The position numbers and the translations under genes were made by a program. Shown here one piece after another: positions 7,959 to 13,893 of a stretch of 13,893 nt of DNA. The DNA lies in NCBI GenBank assembly GCA_002691725.1, contig NZIT01000048.1, positions 1 through 13,893 on the forward strand, read 5' to 3'. A model generated the notes under the pieces. The model was not told the DNA's origin. It did no database searches and saw only the letters and a program-made list of their open reading frames with translations. Source of the stretch: SAR116 cluster bacterium (GTDB taxonomy: Bacteria; Pseudomonadota; Alphaproteobacteria; Puniceispirillales; UBA1172). The number at the start of each line of letters is the position of its first letter. The stretch's first letter is position 1.

Positions 7959-8843
7959 TTATGATAGAAAAGGGAGATCGCTAATTTCAGGTACACGCTG
8001 TTCAAGACTATTGCGTATCTTGATGAGCGCTCTCGCTTCTAGTTGTCTGACACGTTCTTTGCTTACCCCAAAATCAATGCCCAGCTCTTCTAAAGTGGAG
8101 CCATCATCATCAAGGCGACGGCGCTGAATAATCATCTTTTCTCGATCCGGCAGATCATTTAACGCCTCTTTCAGCCACGCCGACAGCGTTTCCGCATCAT
8201 TGGATACCATCACAGAGGTTTCGGGATTTGGCCGATAATCAACAAGGAAATCTTGCGCCGAGTTATCACCATTATCACCAATCATGGCATTAAGCGATGA
8301 GTCTGATCCAGACATCCGCATTTCCATATGCTGAACGTCATTCAAAGACACACCAATAATATCAGCGATTTGCTGCCTGCCTTCATTTGTCAGCGCTCCA
8401 CCATCGACTTCACCAATGCGGGCGCGGATACGGCGCAGTTTAAAAAATAGAGATTTATGGGCAGAGGTAGTACCTGTGCGAACTATTGACCAGTTTCGCA
8501 GGACATAATCTTGAATAGATGCCCTAATCCACCAGACAGAATAAGTTGAAAAGCGAACTTCACGATCAGGATCAAATCGACTAGCCGCTTGCATGATGCC
8601 GATATTGCCTTCTTGGATGAGATCACCAAGGGGGAGACCATAATGACGAAACTTTGAGGCAATGCTGATAACAAGCCGAGAATAGGCCATAACCAGCTTA
8701 TGCATAGACACTTCACAATGCTCATCACGCCATTTTGTCGCTAATAGCAGTTCTTCATCACGTTCGAGTAAATCCTCGCGCATCACACGCCGAATATATT
8801 CGTTATCGTGATTTACCGCATCACGGTTACTTTCCTCACCCAT
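7959..8843 (-). CDS. rpoH: RNA polymerase sigma-32 (heat-shock) factor RpoH
   Basis: Alternative sigma factor that directs RNA polymerase to chaperone and protease promoters. The 294 residues carry region 1.2, region 2 (GDLIQEGNIGIMQAASRFDP, 73-92, and FSTYSVWWIRASIQDYVLRN, 98-117), and a region 4 helix-turn-helix near the C terminus (TLEELG...SKERVRQLEARAL). The RpoH-box segment, usually QRKLFFNLR, reads HKSLFFKLR at 129-137, keeping the LFF-LR core but changing three flanking positions. This segment and WSIVRTGTT just before it still separate it from RpoD. A ribosome site (AGGG) sits 6 nt from the ATG. carD lies upstream with 89 bp between, in which a possible promoter is listed. pip follows after 15 nt. 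Alphaproteobacteria often have several rpoH copies; only one is visible here. Confidence 0.95.
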   Translation of the reverse strand: MGEESNRDAVNHDNEYIRRVMREDLLERDEELLLATKWRDEHCEVSMHKLVMAYSRLVISIASKFRHYGLPLGDLIQEGNIGIMQAASRFDPDREVRFSTYSVWWIRASIQDYVLRNWSIVRTGTTSAHKSLFFKLRRIRARIGEVDGGALTNEGRQQIADIIGVSLNDVQHMEMRMSGSDSSLNAMIGDNGDNSAQDFLVDYRPNPETSVMVSNDAETLSAWLKEALNDLPDREKMIIQRRRLDDDGSTLEELGIDFGVSKERVRQLEARALIKIRNSLEQRVPEISDLPFLS

Positions 8844-8886
8844 ATTAAACCCTAACTTACGTTTTTATAATTTACTTCATTTTAAC

Positions 8887-8914
8887 CAGATAGGTGGCAA
8901 TCAAATAAGGTCAA
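8887..8914 (-). promoter_or_regulatory. Possible rpoH promoter
   Basis: On the - strand, TTGACC (8914-8909) and TATCTG (8892-8887) are 16 bp apart. The -10 lies in CCTATCT, which resembles the CYTATNT element of alphaproteobacterial heat-shock promoters, but the spacing is shorter than that consensus expects. A leader of about 36 nt would result. Confidence 0.3.
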
Positions 8915-8932
8915 TATCTGTTCACTTATTTA

Positions 8933-9445
8933 TTATGCCACATCCATCAAATGTTCCAGCTTATCAGCCGCCGCGGTCTGATCAATCTGTTCAATGGCCG
9001 CAAACTCACGCGCTAGACGTTCTAACGCCGCCTGATACATTTGTCTCTCGCTATATGATTGTTCGGTTTGATTCTCGCGGCGCCGCAGATCACGAACAAC
9101 TTCAGCAATAGATACAGGATCACCTGATCTAATTTTATCATCATATACCTTGGCCCGCTTTGACCACATATCACGGCGAGATTTTGCCTTACCTTTCAAG
9201 GTAGTAATCGCTTCATCCATTTGCTTTTTTGATGACAATGTCCGCAAACCCAGACTTCTGGCCTTCTCAAGAGGCACACGAAGGGTCATCCGATCTTGCT
9301 CAAAGCGCACAATCAGCACATCCATATTCATGCCGGCGATCGTTTGCTCTTCGGTTCCGAGAATTCGGCCGACACCATGCGTGGGATAGACCACAAAATC
9401 ATTAGCGTTAAACTCAACCGTAGATGTCTTTATCTTAGTTACCAT
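8933..9445 (-). CDS. CarD/CdnL-family transcription regulator
   Basis: RNA polymerase-binding protein that stabilises the open promoter complex by contacting the beta subunit and the upstream edge of the bubble, known from mycobacterial CarD and alphaproteobacterial CdnL. The 170 residues comprise the RNAP-interacting domain (about 12-68, with DFVVYPTHGVGRI at 16-28 and VPLEKARSLGLR at 57-68) and an alpha-helical DNA-binding domain with Trp94, the wedge tryptophan position, followed by SGDPVSIAEVVRDLRRRE. The start at 9445 is chosen because AGGAAG stands just upstream and MVTKIK leads straight into the domain; an upstream ATG at 9475 lacks such a site. Located just upstream of rpoH, it puts two transcription-initiation factors next to each other. 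Stringent-response and growth-rate roles are known for homologues but not shown here. Confidence 0.94.
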   Translation of the reverse strand: MVTKIKTSTVEFNANDFVVYPTHGVGRILGTEEQTIAGMNMDVLIVRFEQDRMTLRVPLEKARSLGLRTLSSKKQMDEAITTLKGKAKSRRDMWSKRAKVYDDKIRSGDPVSIAEVVRDLRRRENQTEQSYSERQMYQAALERLAREFAAIEQIDQTAAADKLEHLMDVA

Positions 9446-9519
9446 TGATCTTCCTGTTCTTTTAATTCTTCGCATTATTCTGAATACGTTGTAATGCCAT
9501 GGTTTTTGCGCCGTGTTGT

Positions 9520-9543
9520 GAGTGGTAATGCGAGTGGTAATGC
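9520..9543. repeat. Perfect 12-bp tandem duplication upstream of carD
   Basis: GAGTGGTAATGC occurs at 9520-9531 and again at 9532-9543. A partial third copy of its end (GTAATGC) lies at 9491-9497. It is 75-98 bp upstream of the carD ATG, a range suited to an activator site. Confidence 0.7.
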
Positions 9544-9734
9544 AATTACTATCATTTCATTCGGCGATTTAAGTCAGCTCATTTAAGGTCACCAAGGATT
9601 TGATCATTTGCCTTGGCGATACACGAGTTGACCTGATGGTGTATGCTCACCATTTCATCAAGGTTCTAAACGTATGACCGTTTATAACATAAATATTACA
9701 ATTTTGAAAGACTACACTGCAGAAGCGCTAATTA

Positions 9735-9755
9735 TAAAGGTATAATATACCTTTA
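9735..9755 (-). terminator. Hairpin downstream of fdxA, possible terminator
   Basis: TAAAGGTAT (9735-9743) and ATACCTTTA (9747-9755) form a perfect 9-bp stem with a 3-nt loop, starting about 24 nt after the fdxA stop. The stem is AT-rich and followed on the - strand by TAATTAGC rather than a strong U-tract, so termination would be weak. Confidence 0.4.
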
Positions 9756-9778
9756 ACCATCAGGCATGGACATAAGTA

Positions 9779-10120
9779 TCAGGCATCACCTGTGCCAGGA
9801 CGATCAACAAAATAAAGAGCAAACTTGCCTTCCGTCTGAGCATAATCATCAGCATCAGCAGGGGCATCTTTGCGCCTGGTGATATTTGGCCAGGCTTCTG
9901 ATTTTTCCGTATTAAAGGCAATCCAGGCTTCCGCCCCCGGCTCCGTATCAGGCCATATCGCTTCGGGTGGGCATTCTGGCTCACATACCCCGCAGTCAAT
10001 ACATTCATCTGGATGGATTACCAGCATATTTTCGCCTTCATAGAAACAATCTACCGGGCATACTTCGACACAATCGGTATATTTACAGCGAATACATTTA
10101 TCATTCACGATGTATGTCAT
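9779..10120 (-). CDS. fdxA: Seven-iron ferredoxin (3Fe-4S + 4Fe-4S), FdxA
   Basis: Small soluble electron carrier with one [3Fe-4S] and one [4Fe-4S] cluster. The 113-residue sequence is very close in pattern to Azotobacter ferredoxin I. Cys9, Cys17 and Cys50 fit the 3Fe ligands, and Cys21, Cys40, Cys43 and Cys46 fit the 4Fe ligands; Cys12 and Cys25 match the extra cysteines of the family. The core runs [20 protein letters not shown] (9-28) and [12 protein letters not shown] (40-51), and the C-terminal half contains the family's WPNITRRKD segment. A GAGGA ribosome site stands about 9 nt before the ATG. It lies 64 nt after the hslR-like gene and may share its transcript. Its redox partner is unknown; no reductase gene is in the window. 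Confidence 0.96.
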   Translation of the reverse strand: MTYIVNDKCIRCKYTDCVEVCPVDCFYEGENMLVIHPDECIDCGVCEPECPPEAIWPDTEPGAEAWIAFNTEKSEAWPNITRRKDAPADADDYAQTEGKFALYFVDRPGTGDA

Positions 10121-10184
10121 AATTACTCATCCTCATTAATCACATCACTTTTAACTAAACCTTATAGCTGTGGCAACTGACAAT

Positions 10185-10598
10185 TTATCGCATCAGCCGA
10201 TCAATGGCACGGCGGTCTTTCTTGGTTGGTCTGCCGCTCCCCGGATCACGCGATACGCTCTGTTTAACTGCGGTTTTATCGGTATCAGCTTTTGGCTGTG
10301 GGGGGTCAAGATCATCATATAGCAACACGGCCTCAACTGCTGGCCGCCGATGCTGGGCTAATGCCTTAATCCGTATAACGCGAATAGCATTGCCTTGGGG
10401 AAAGGTCAGCTCCATCCCCAGACGTGCCTGACGGTGCGGTTTCGCCATGACATCGCCATTAACCCGCAAGCGGCCGCCAGATATAACTTTGCTGGCTAAT
10501 GATCTTGTTTTGAAAAATCGCGCCACCCATAACCATTTATCCAGCCGCAATTCAAGCGCCTGTTCCATTGCCGCTTCTGTCGGCTGATCACCAGACAT
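10185..10598 (-). CDS. hslR: S4-domain RNA-binding protein, Hsp15 (HslR) family
   Basis: Small RNA-binding protein of 137 residues. The S4 domain spans about 17-64 (LRLDKWLWVARFFKTRSLASKVI, beginning at residue 17, then GGRLRVNGD), and the C-terminal tail is basic with the GRPTKKDRRAIDRL motif found in alphaproteobacterial members. E. coli Hsp15 binds stalled 50S subunits that carry nascent chains and helps recycle them; the same role here is inferred from the family. The start codon shares one base with the helicase stop (TAATG), a classic coupling arrangement. Gene symbol is by similarity only. Downstream is fdxA after 64 nt. Confidence 0.85.
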   Translation of the reverse strand: MSGDQPTEAAMEQALELRLDKWLWVARFFKTRSLASKVISGGRLRVNGDVMAKPHRQARLGMELTFPQGNAIRVIRIKALAQHRRPAVEAVLLYDDLDPPQPKADTDKTAVKQSVSRDPGSGRPTKKDRRAIDRLMR

Positions 10599-13249
10599 TA
10601 CTTAGCTTTAAGCTTGGCCAAAACCGCAAAGGGAGAGTTTGGATCAATCGGTTTATCTGCTGGCTTATTTGGCTTGCGCGACCGGCTTTGATTGCCAGCC
10701 TGATCAGGCTTGCCGCCGCCTGCCTTACCATTAGCCAATGATGTTTTGGATTTAGATTTACCGGGATAGGCTTTGCCATCTTTAGCTTTAGGATTAGCCA
10801 TGGGCTTGGCTTTCGCTGGCCGTTCAAATAATGCAATGGCTGGCTTTTTTGGGTCTTCGGCGGCTTCTTCACCGGTTTTAACAAATCCTAAATCTTCGAT
10901 CATGACTTGCATTTGCTCACGGGTGGCGCCAGCTAGCGATAGCATTTCTTCGCTGATGCGAAACGTGCCAGCCCGCGCCGCAGACCTGACAACAGCAGCA
11001 AGCCGTTCAGCCATATCAACACGCATAACACGGCCACCAATACGACGATATCCTGTCGCCATCCAATAGCTATCGCTAACCCCTTCAACATAATCAATGG
11101 CAACACGGCCTGCTGGTGGCGGCCCTGCCTCCGGGAACTCATTATGGAAAAGGCTGAATAATAAGGCGGTAATTTCAATCTGTGCCGGTTTCAGCAAGTC
11201 TGGCATAAACAACACATCAACACCAATTCTAACCCCGGCCTTGGCGAGCTGCCGCTTGCTCTCATCATCGAGTTTTTGAACCATGTCAGCGACATGGCGG
11301 CGAGGCAATACCCCAAGCGCTTCAAAAAGCTGAAAGCCAATTCCGCGCACCACACCTGTTAGGCTTTCATCGAGCAGGCCATAGAGCTTTTCCAGCCGAT
11401 GCTTTGGCATATCTGCGGCGAATCGGGTGAGCCGATCTGACACTAATTTCAGCTGATCGCCCTCAAGCATCTGGCTTGGCTTGGCATCTGCCTTCGGCTG
11501 ATCAATGGAATTGCCTTTGCCGAGTGTGCCAATAACAGACTCGCGCCAGATAATTTGACCTTTACTATTCAAATGAAAGGCCGGATCTGCACTTGCTACT
11601 ACCGCCTGAACACGGCGGCGGATCTCATCTGTTAGGCCTTTTCTAGCAGCAGCAATAATCGGCTTTTCGATATCGCCGTCTGAAAACGAAGGGGTAAATG
11701 TGAACCCGTCAAGGTGTCCCACCTCCTCGCCTTCGACTAAAACAGTGCCATCTGTTCTAATTGCACAAACCAACTGGTCATTATCCTTCAATCTACGCGA
11801 CAAGATTGCCGCTCGTCTATCCACAAATCGTTGCGTTAGATTAGTATGCAGACAATCCGAAAGCTTATCTTCGATATGTTTAGCTTCTTCTTGCCATGAC
11901 TTGCTTCCATCAACCAGAGGCTCAACAGAAGATCCAATCCAAGCCGAACGATGTGTAATATAAGTCCATGTGCGAATATGAGCAAGTCGTGTCATAATAG
12001 TATCTATATCACCATCAATGCGATCAAGGCGGGTGATCTGGGATGCGACCCAATCTGTCGGCAAGCTCTCACCCCTGACGAGATGGCTATACATCCGCGC
12101 CAACATGGTCATATGGCTGTCTGTGTAGGTGTTCTGAAAATCCGGCACGCGCGCGATTTCATAGAGCAGTTCAACATTTTTCTGGCCATGCGCCATGACA
12201 CGCACATCTTCCAGCTCAAGCAAATTGAGCAAAGTCAAATGATCCTCAGCATCACCTTTGCGTGTTAGCATGGCATGATCAGGTGGTGCCTCAAGGCTCC
12301 TCAACAGATGATCTGGCGAGCGAAAATCAAGGTTGGAATTGCGCCAGTAAACGCCAGTTAGAAACGGAAAGCGGTGATCTTCAATAGCGGCAATCACCTC
12401 ATCCTCAAACATCGAACAGTTTTCGGTTATGCCGAACGTGCCGTCTTTGGTATGGCGACCAGCACGGCCAGCGATCTGTGCCAGCTCAGCTGATGATAAG
12501 GCACGGGTTCGGCGGCCATCGAACTTGGCACTGCCCGCCAGCGCAACATGATCAATATCCATATTCAGACCCATGCCAATGGCGTCGGTGGCAACCATGT
12601 AATCAACCTCGCCAGATTGAAACATCTCAACCTGAGCATTGCGCGTACGCGGGCTAAGCGCACCCATGACAATCGCTGTGCCGCCACGTTGCCGCCTGAT
12701 CAGCTCTGCCAATTGATAGACTTCTGCCATGCTAAAAACGACAACAGCAGACCGTCTGGGCAAGCGCGTCACCTTTTTCTGACCTGACCAGTTGAGGCGT
12801 GACATGCGTTTGCGGATAATAATCTCAATCCCCGGATAGAGCGCTTCAAGGACACGGCGGATTGTCTCCGCCCCTAACAGCAGGGTTTCCTGATAACCTC
12901 GCGCATTGAGAATACGATCTGTGAAGATATGACCGCGTTCAGGGTCGGCGGCGAGCTGAACCTCATCAATCGCCATGAAGGCGACATGCCGATCTAGCGG
13001 CATTGCCTCAACCGTGCAGAGAAAATAGGTTGCCTTTTCAGGGATAATCTTTTCTTCACCTGTGATCAGCGCAACTTTATCAGCGCCCAGCCTTGCCACC
13101 GCCCGATCATAATTTTCACGCGCCAATAGCCGTAACGGGAAGCCAATCATTCCAGAAGCATGGCCATACATGCGTTCCATAGCATAATGCGTCTTGCCAG
13201 TGTTGGTGGGCCCCAGCACAGCAATGGGGGTAGGATGCATAGACGTCAT
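10598..13249 (-). CDS. SUV3-like DEAD/H-type RNA helicase
   Basis: ATP-dependent helicase related to mitochondrial SUV3, which unwinds RNA in the mitochondrial degradosome; the bacterial role is not well defined. The 883 residues contain Walker A GPTNTGKT (13-20), motif II DEVQ (95-98), a helicase C domain with ATDAIGMGLN (220-229) and motif VI QIAGRAGR (258-265), a long middle region without a motif I recognise, and a Lys/Ala/Gly-rich disordered tail from about residue 805. The tail ends in PNSPFAVLAKLKAK, a short hydrophobic motif I recall from related alphaproteobacterial proteins. The start at 13249 has a weak ribosome site, and Met4 is an alternative. It is coupled by a 1-nt overlap to the S4 protein, which supports a shared RNA role. 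The large central region distinguishes it from ordinary DEAD-box helicases. Confidence 0.93.
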   Translation of the reverse strand: MTSMHPTPIAVLGPTNTGKTHYAMERMYGHASGMIGFPLRLLARENYDRAVARLGADKVALITGEEKIIPEKATYFLCTVEAMPLDRHVAFMAIDEVQLAADPERGHIFTDRILNARGYQETLLLGAETIRRVLEALYPGIEIIIRKRMSRLNWSGQKKVTRLPRRSAVVVFSMAEVYQLAELIRRQRGGTAIVMGALSPRTRNAQVEMFQSGEVDYMVATDAIGMGLNMDIDHVALAGSAKFDGRRTRALSSAELAQIAGRAGRHTKDGTFGITENCSMFEDEVIAAIEDHRFPFLTGVYWRNSNLDFRSPDHLLRSLEAPPDHAMLTRKGDAEDHLTLLNLLELEDVRVMAHGQKNVELLYEIARVPDFQNTYTDSHMTMLARMYSHLVRGESLPTDWVASQITRLDRIDGDIDTIMTRLAHIRTWTYITHRSAWIGSSVEPLVDGSKSWQEEAKHIEDKLSDCLHTNLTQRFVDRRAAILSRRLKDNDQLVCAIRTDGTVLVEGEEVGHLDGFTFTPSFSDGDIEKPIIAAARKGLTDEIRRRVQAVVASADPAFHLNSKGQIIWRESVIGTLGKGNSIDQPKADAKPSQMLEGDQLKLVSDRLTRFAADMPKHRLEKLYGLLDESLTGVVRGIGFQLFEALGVLPRRHVADMVQKLDDESKRQLAKAGVRIGVDVLFMPDLLKPAQIEITALLFSLFHNEFPEAGPPPAGRVAIDYVEGVSDSYWMATGYRRIGGRVMRVDMAERLAAVVRSAARAGTFRISEEMLSLAGATREQMQVMIEDLGFVKTGEEAAEDPKKPAIALFERPAKAKPMANPKAKDGKAYPGKSKSKTSLANGKAGGGKPDQAGNQSRSRKPNKPADKPIDPNSPFAVLAKLKAK

Positions 13250-13251
13250 GG

Positions 13252-13262
13252 TGAGTAACTCA
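13252..13262. repeat. Short palindrome over the helicase ribosome-binding region
   Basis: TGAGT and ACTCA flank a single central base, 3-13 nt upstream of the helicase start. It could mask the ribosome site or bind a regulator, but it is short enough to be chance. Confidence 0.25.
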
Positions 13263-13291
13263 AAGACAGATAATATAACGAATTATGCCTG

Positions 13292-13297
13292 ATTATA
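13292..13297 (-). promoter_or_regulatory. Perfect -10 hexamer upstream of the helicase
   Basis: TATAAT on the - strand, 43-48 bp before the helicase ATG. No good -35 stands at 16-18 bp (the sequence there reads CCCTTA), so the promoter call is tentative. Confidence 0.3.
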
Positions 13298-13374
13298 CGC
13301 CATCTGAAAAGCCATAAGGGCAGAGATGTGCCAATTATGAAGGCTTTAATGTTGACCACGAAAAATACAACTTG

Positions 13375-13390
13375 ACTTAAATCTTTAAGT
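13375..13390. repeat. Palindrome between the helicase and the small ORF
   Basis: ACTTAAA and TTTAAGT flank a 2-bp centre. On the + strand it is followed by GCTTAATTTTTT, and it overlaps a TTGACT. A 2-nt loop makes a poor RNA hairpin, so a protein-binding site is more likely than a terminator, if it is functional. Confidence 0.35.
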
Positions 13391-13392
13391 GC

Positions 13393-13458
13393 TTAATTTT
13401 TTCTGGATGTTCGGCCTGTGGACGGCTCTATGATTTCGGTCATAAATAGCGGTTGCAT
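13393..13458 (-). CDS. Candidate 21-residue small ORF
   Basis: ATG at 13458 to TAA at 13393 encodes 21 residues, beginning MQPLFMTEIIEP and ending in a basic tail (TGRTSRKN). An AGAGG at 13472-13468 lies 9 nt before the ATG, a good ribosome site, and an in-frame TAA just upstream fixes the start. It lies 68 nt after the DUF3800 stop on the same strand. I recognise no family. With no comparative data it may be chance or the remnant of a larger gene. Confidence 0.25.
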   Translation of the reverse strand: MQPLFMTEIIEPSTGRTSRKN

Positions 13459-13526
13459 AGGGCTTTACCTCTTTTTTATTACCTAAATTTTGCTCACGTT
13501 ATCGAGTTCACCTATTCATTGCTGAC

Positions 13527-13893
13527 TTATCTTTCTCTAGAGCTGGCTATATATGGATTAGGAACAAAGATTATCCCGAACCCTTTCTTTGGCCCATCCT
13601 CATGTAACATATCTCCTGAAAACTGAATTTTTCCACATCGTCCTGCATATCGGTTGTGAATATCTTCTCTGCTATTACCCCGAAAATTCCATTCTTCCCT
13701 TCTAAACCCCCAATTTATACAGTAAAGGCATATATCTGCTGCCTGAATACAAGGAGAAAGAGCTGAATCTACAAATATTGGTGAGGGAACTATCCATTTT
13801 GCTCTTTTTTTACCATTTCTGGTTTTCGTGTAATAATTGTGCAGGCGTTTTATATATCTTTTATCATCATTTACTTCGGTCTGATCCATTATG
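13527..13893 (-). CDS. DUF3800 protein, C-terminal part (N terminus off the window)
   Basis: About 121 residues are visible, ending at TAA 13527-13529. The frame is still open at the window edge (an ATA codon precedes the first visible ATG at 13889), and DUF3800 proteins are usually over 200 residues, so this is the C-terminal half. The pattern fits the family: MDQTEVNDDKRY, then a short basic stretch, then IVPSPIFVDS (33-42), QAAD (49-52) followed by YCINWGFR, and an FVPNPY end. DUF3800 proteins have been linked to an RNase H-like fold and occur in mobile and defence-rich regions; their activity is unknown to me. The expected N-terminal acidic motif is not in view. Base composition is visibly more AT-rich than the neighbouring core genes, with AGA arginine codons near the end, which suggests acquisition. 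Neighbours beyond the edge are unknown. Confidence 0.8.
   Translation of the reverse strand, partial: IMDQTEVNDDKRYIKRLHNYYTKTRNGKKRAKWIVPSPIFVDSALSPCIQAADICLYCINWGFRREEWNFRGNSREDIHNRYAGRCGKIQFSGDMLHEDGPKKGFGIIFVPNPYIASSRER

Larger units (their letters stand above)
9446..9778. other. 333-bp non-coding gap between fdxA and carD, with inverted and direct repeats
   Basis: No convincing gene lies here. It holds a perfect 12-bp tandem duplication (9520-9543), a pair of adjoining stems (AGGTCA 9586-9591 with TGACCT 9629-9634, CCAAGG 9592-9597 with CCTTGG 9611-9616), a hairpin (ATGGTG 9636-9641 with CACCAT 9648-9653) and a 9-bp hairpin near the fdxA end (9735-9755). It must contain the carD promoter unless carD is read from fdxA, but I could not pick a clear -35/-10 pair. 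It could be a long structured carD leader or hide a small RNA. Confidence 0.6.

Noticed and set aside
10773..11069. + strand open frame opposite the helicase tail
   Set aside because: It is antisense to the low-complexity GC-rich tail, which easily creates open frames, and it has no ribosome site or family pattern.
13321..13377. Short + strand frames and a TTGACC/TTGACT promoter-like run
   Set aside because: The frames are 8-12 codons without ribosome sites, and no matching -10 lies at good spacing with a gene behind it.
1..13893. tRNA, rRNA, CRISPR array, insertion sequence or phage attachment site
   Set aside because: None was seen on reading both strands; repeats present are short and local.

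Overview
This window looks like ordinary chromosome from a marine-type alphaproteobacterium of moderate GC content. A SAR116-like lineage is my best guess, but it rests only on recalled protein resemblances. The supporting signs are an alphaproteobacterial FabI, a PraR-like XRE regulator, an RpoH-type sigma factor next to a CarD/CdnL protein, an Azotobacter-type 7Fe ferredoxin, and a SUV3-like (mitochondrial-type) helicase followed by an S4-domain Hsp15-like gene. Most of the window is core metabolism and housekeeping. I see no transposase, integrase, CRISPR array, rRNA or tRNA.

Layout. Positions 1-201 (+) hold the C-terminal end of a small protein, followed by a hairpin. fabI (320-1144) and aroC (1137-2234) follow on the + strand and overlap by 8 nt. 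The rest of the window is on the - strand. Reading in the direction of transcription from the right edge: the C-terminal part of a DUF3800 protein (13893-13527), a candidate tiny ORF (13458-13393), the SUV3-like helicase (13249-10598), an hslR-like gene (10598-10185, 1-nt overlap), fdxA (10120-9779), a 333-bp non-coding gap with several inverted repeats, carD (9445-8933), rpoH (8843-7959), pip (7943-6996), an XRE regulator (6873-6367), xseB (6329-6075), ispA (6043-5045), dxs (4972-3053) and tlyA (3060-2266). tlyA converges on aroC with about 31 bp between the stops.

How the genes fit together. The block 6873-2266 reads as one operon. The regulator is followed by xseB, ispA and dxs (a DNA-repair nuclease subunit and two isoprenoid-precursor enzymes) and tlyA (an RNA methyltransferase). 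A sigma-70-like promoter with a palindrome in its spacer lies just upstream, which suggests autoregulation. fabI and aroC link fatty-acid elongation and chorismate synthesis by overlap. carD and rpoH place two proteins that act at the RNA polymerase-promoter complex side by side, with pip immediately behind rpoH. The helicase and the S4 protein are probably coupled RNA-metabolism genes.

No clearly new multi-gene system is visible. The places most worth a second look are the tandem-repeat leader of fabI, the structured gap between fdxA and carD, the palindromic promoter of the XRE-isoprenoid operon, and the AT-rich right edge with DUF3800 and a possible small ORF.
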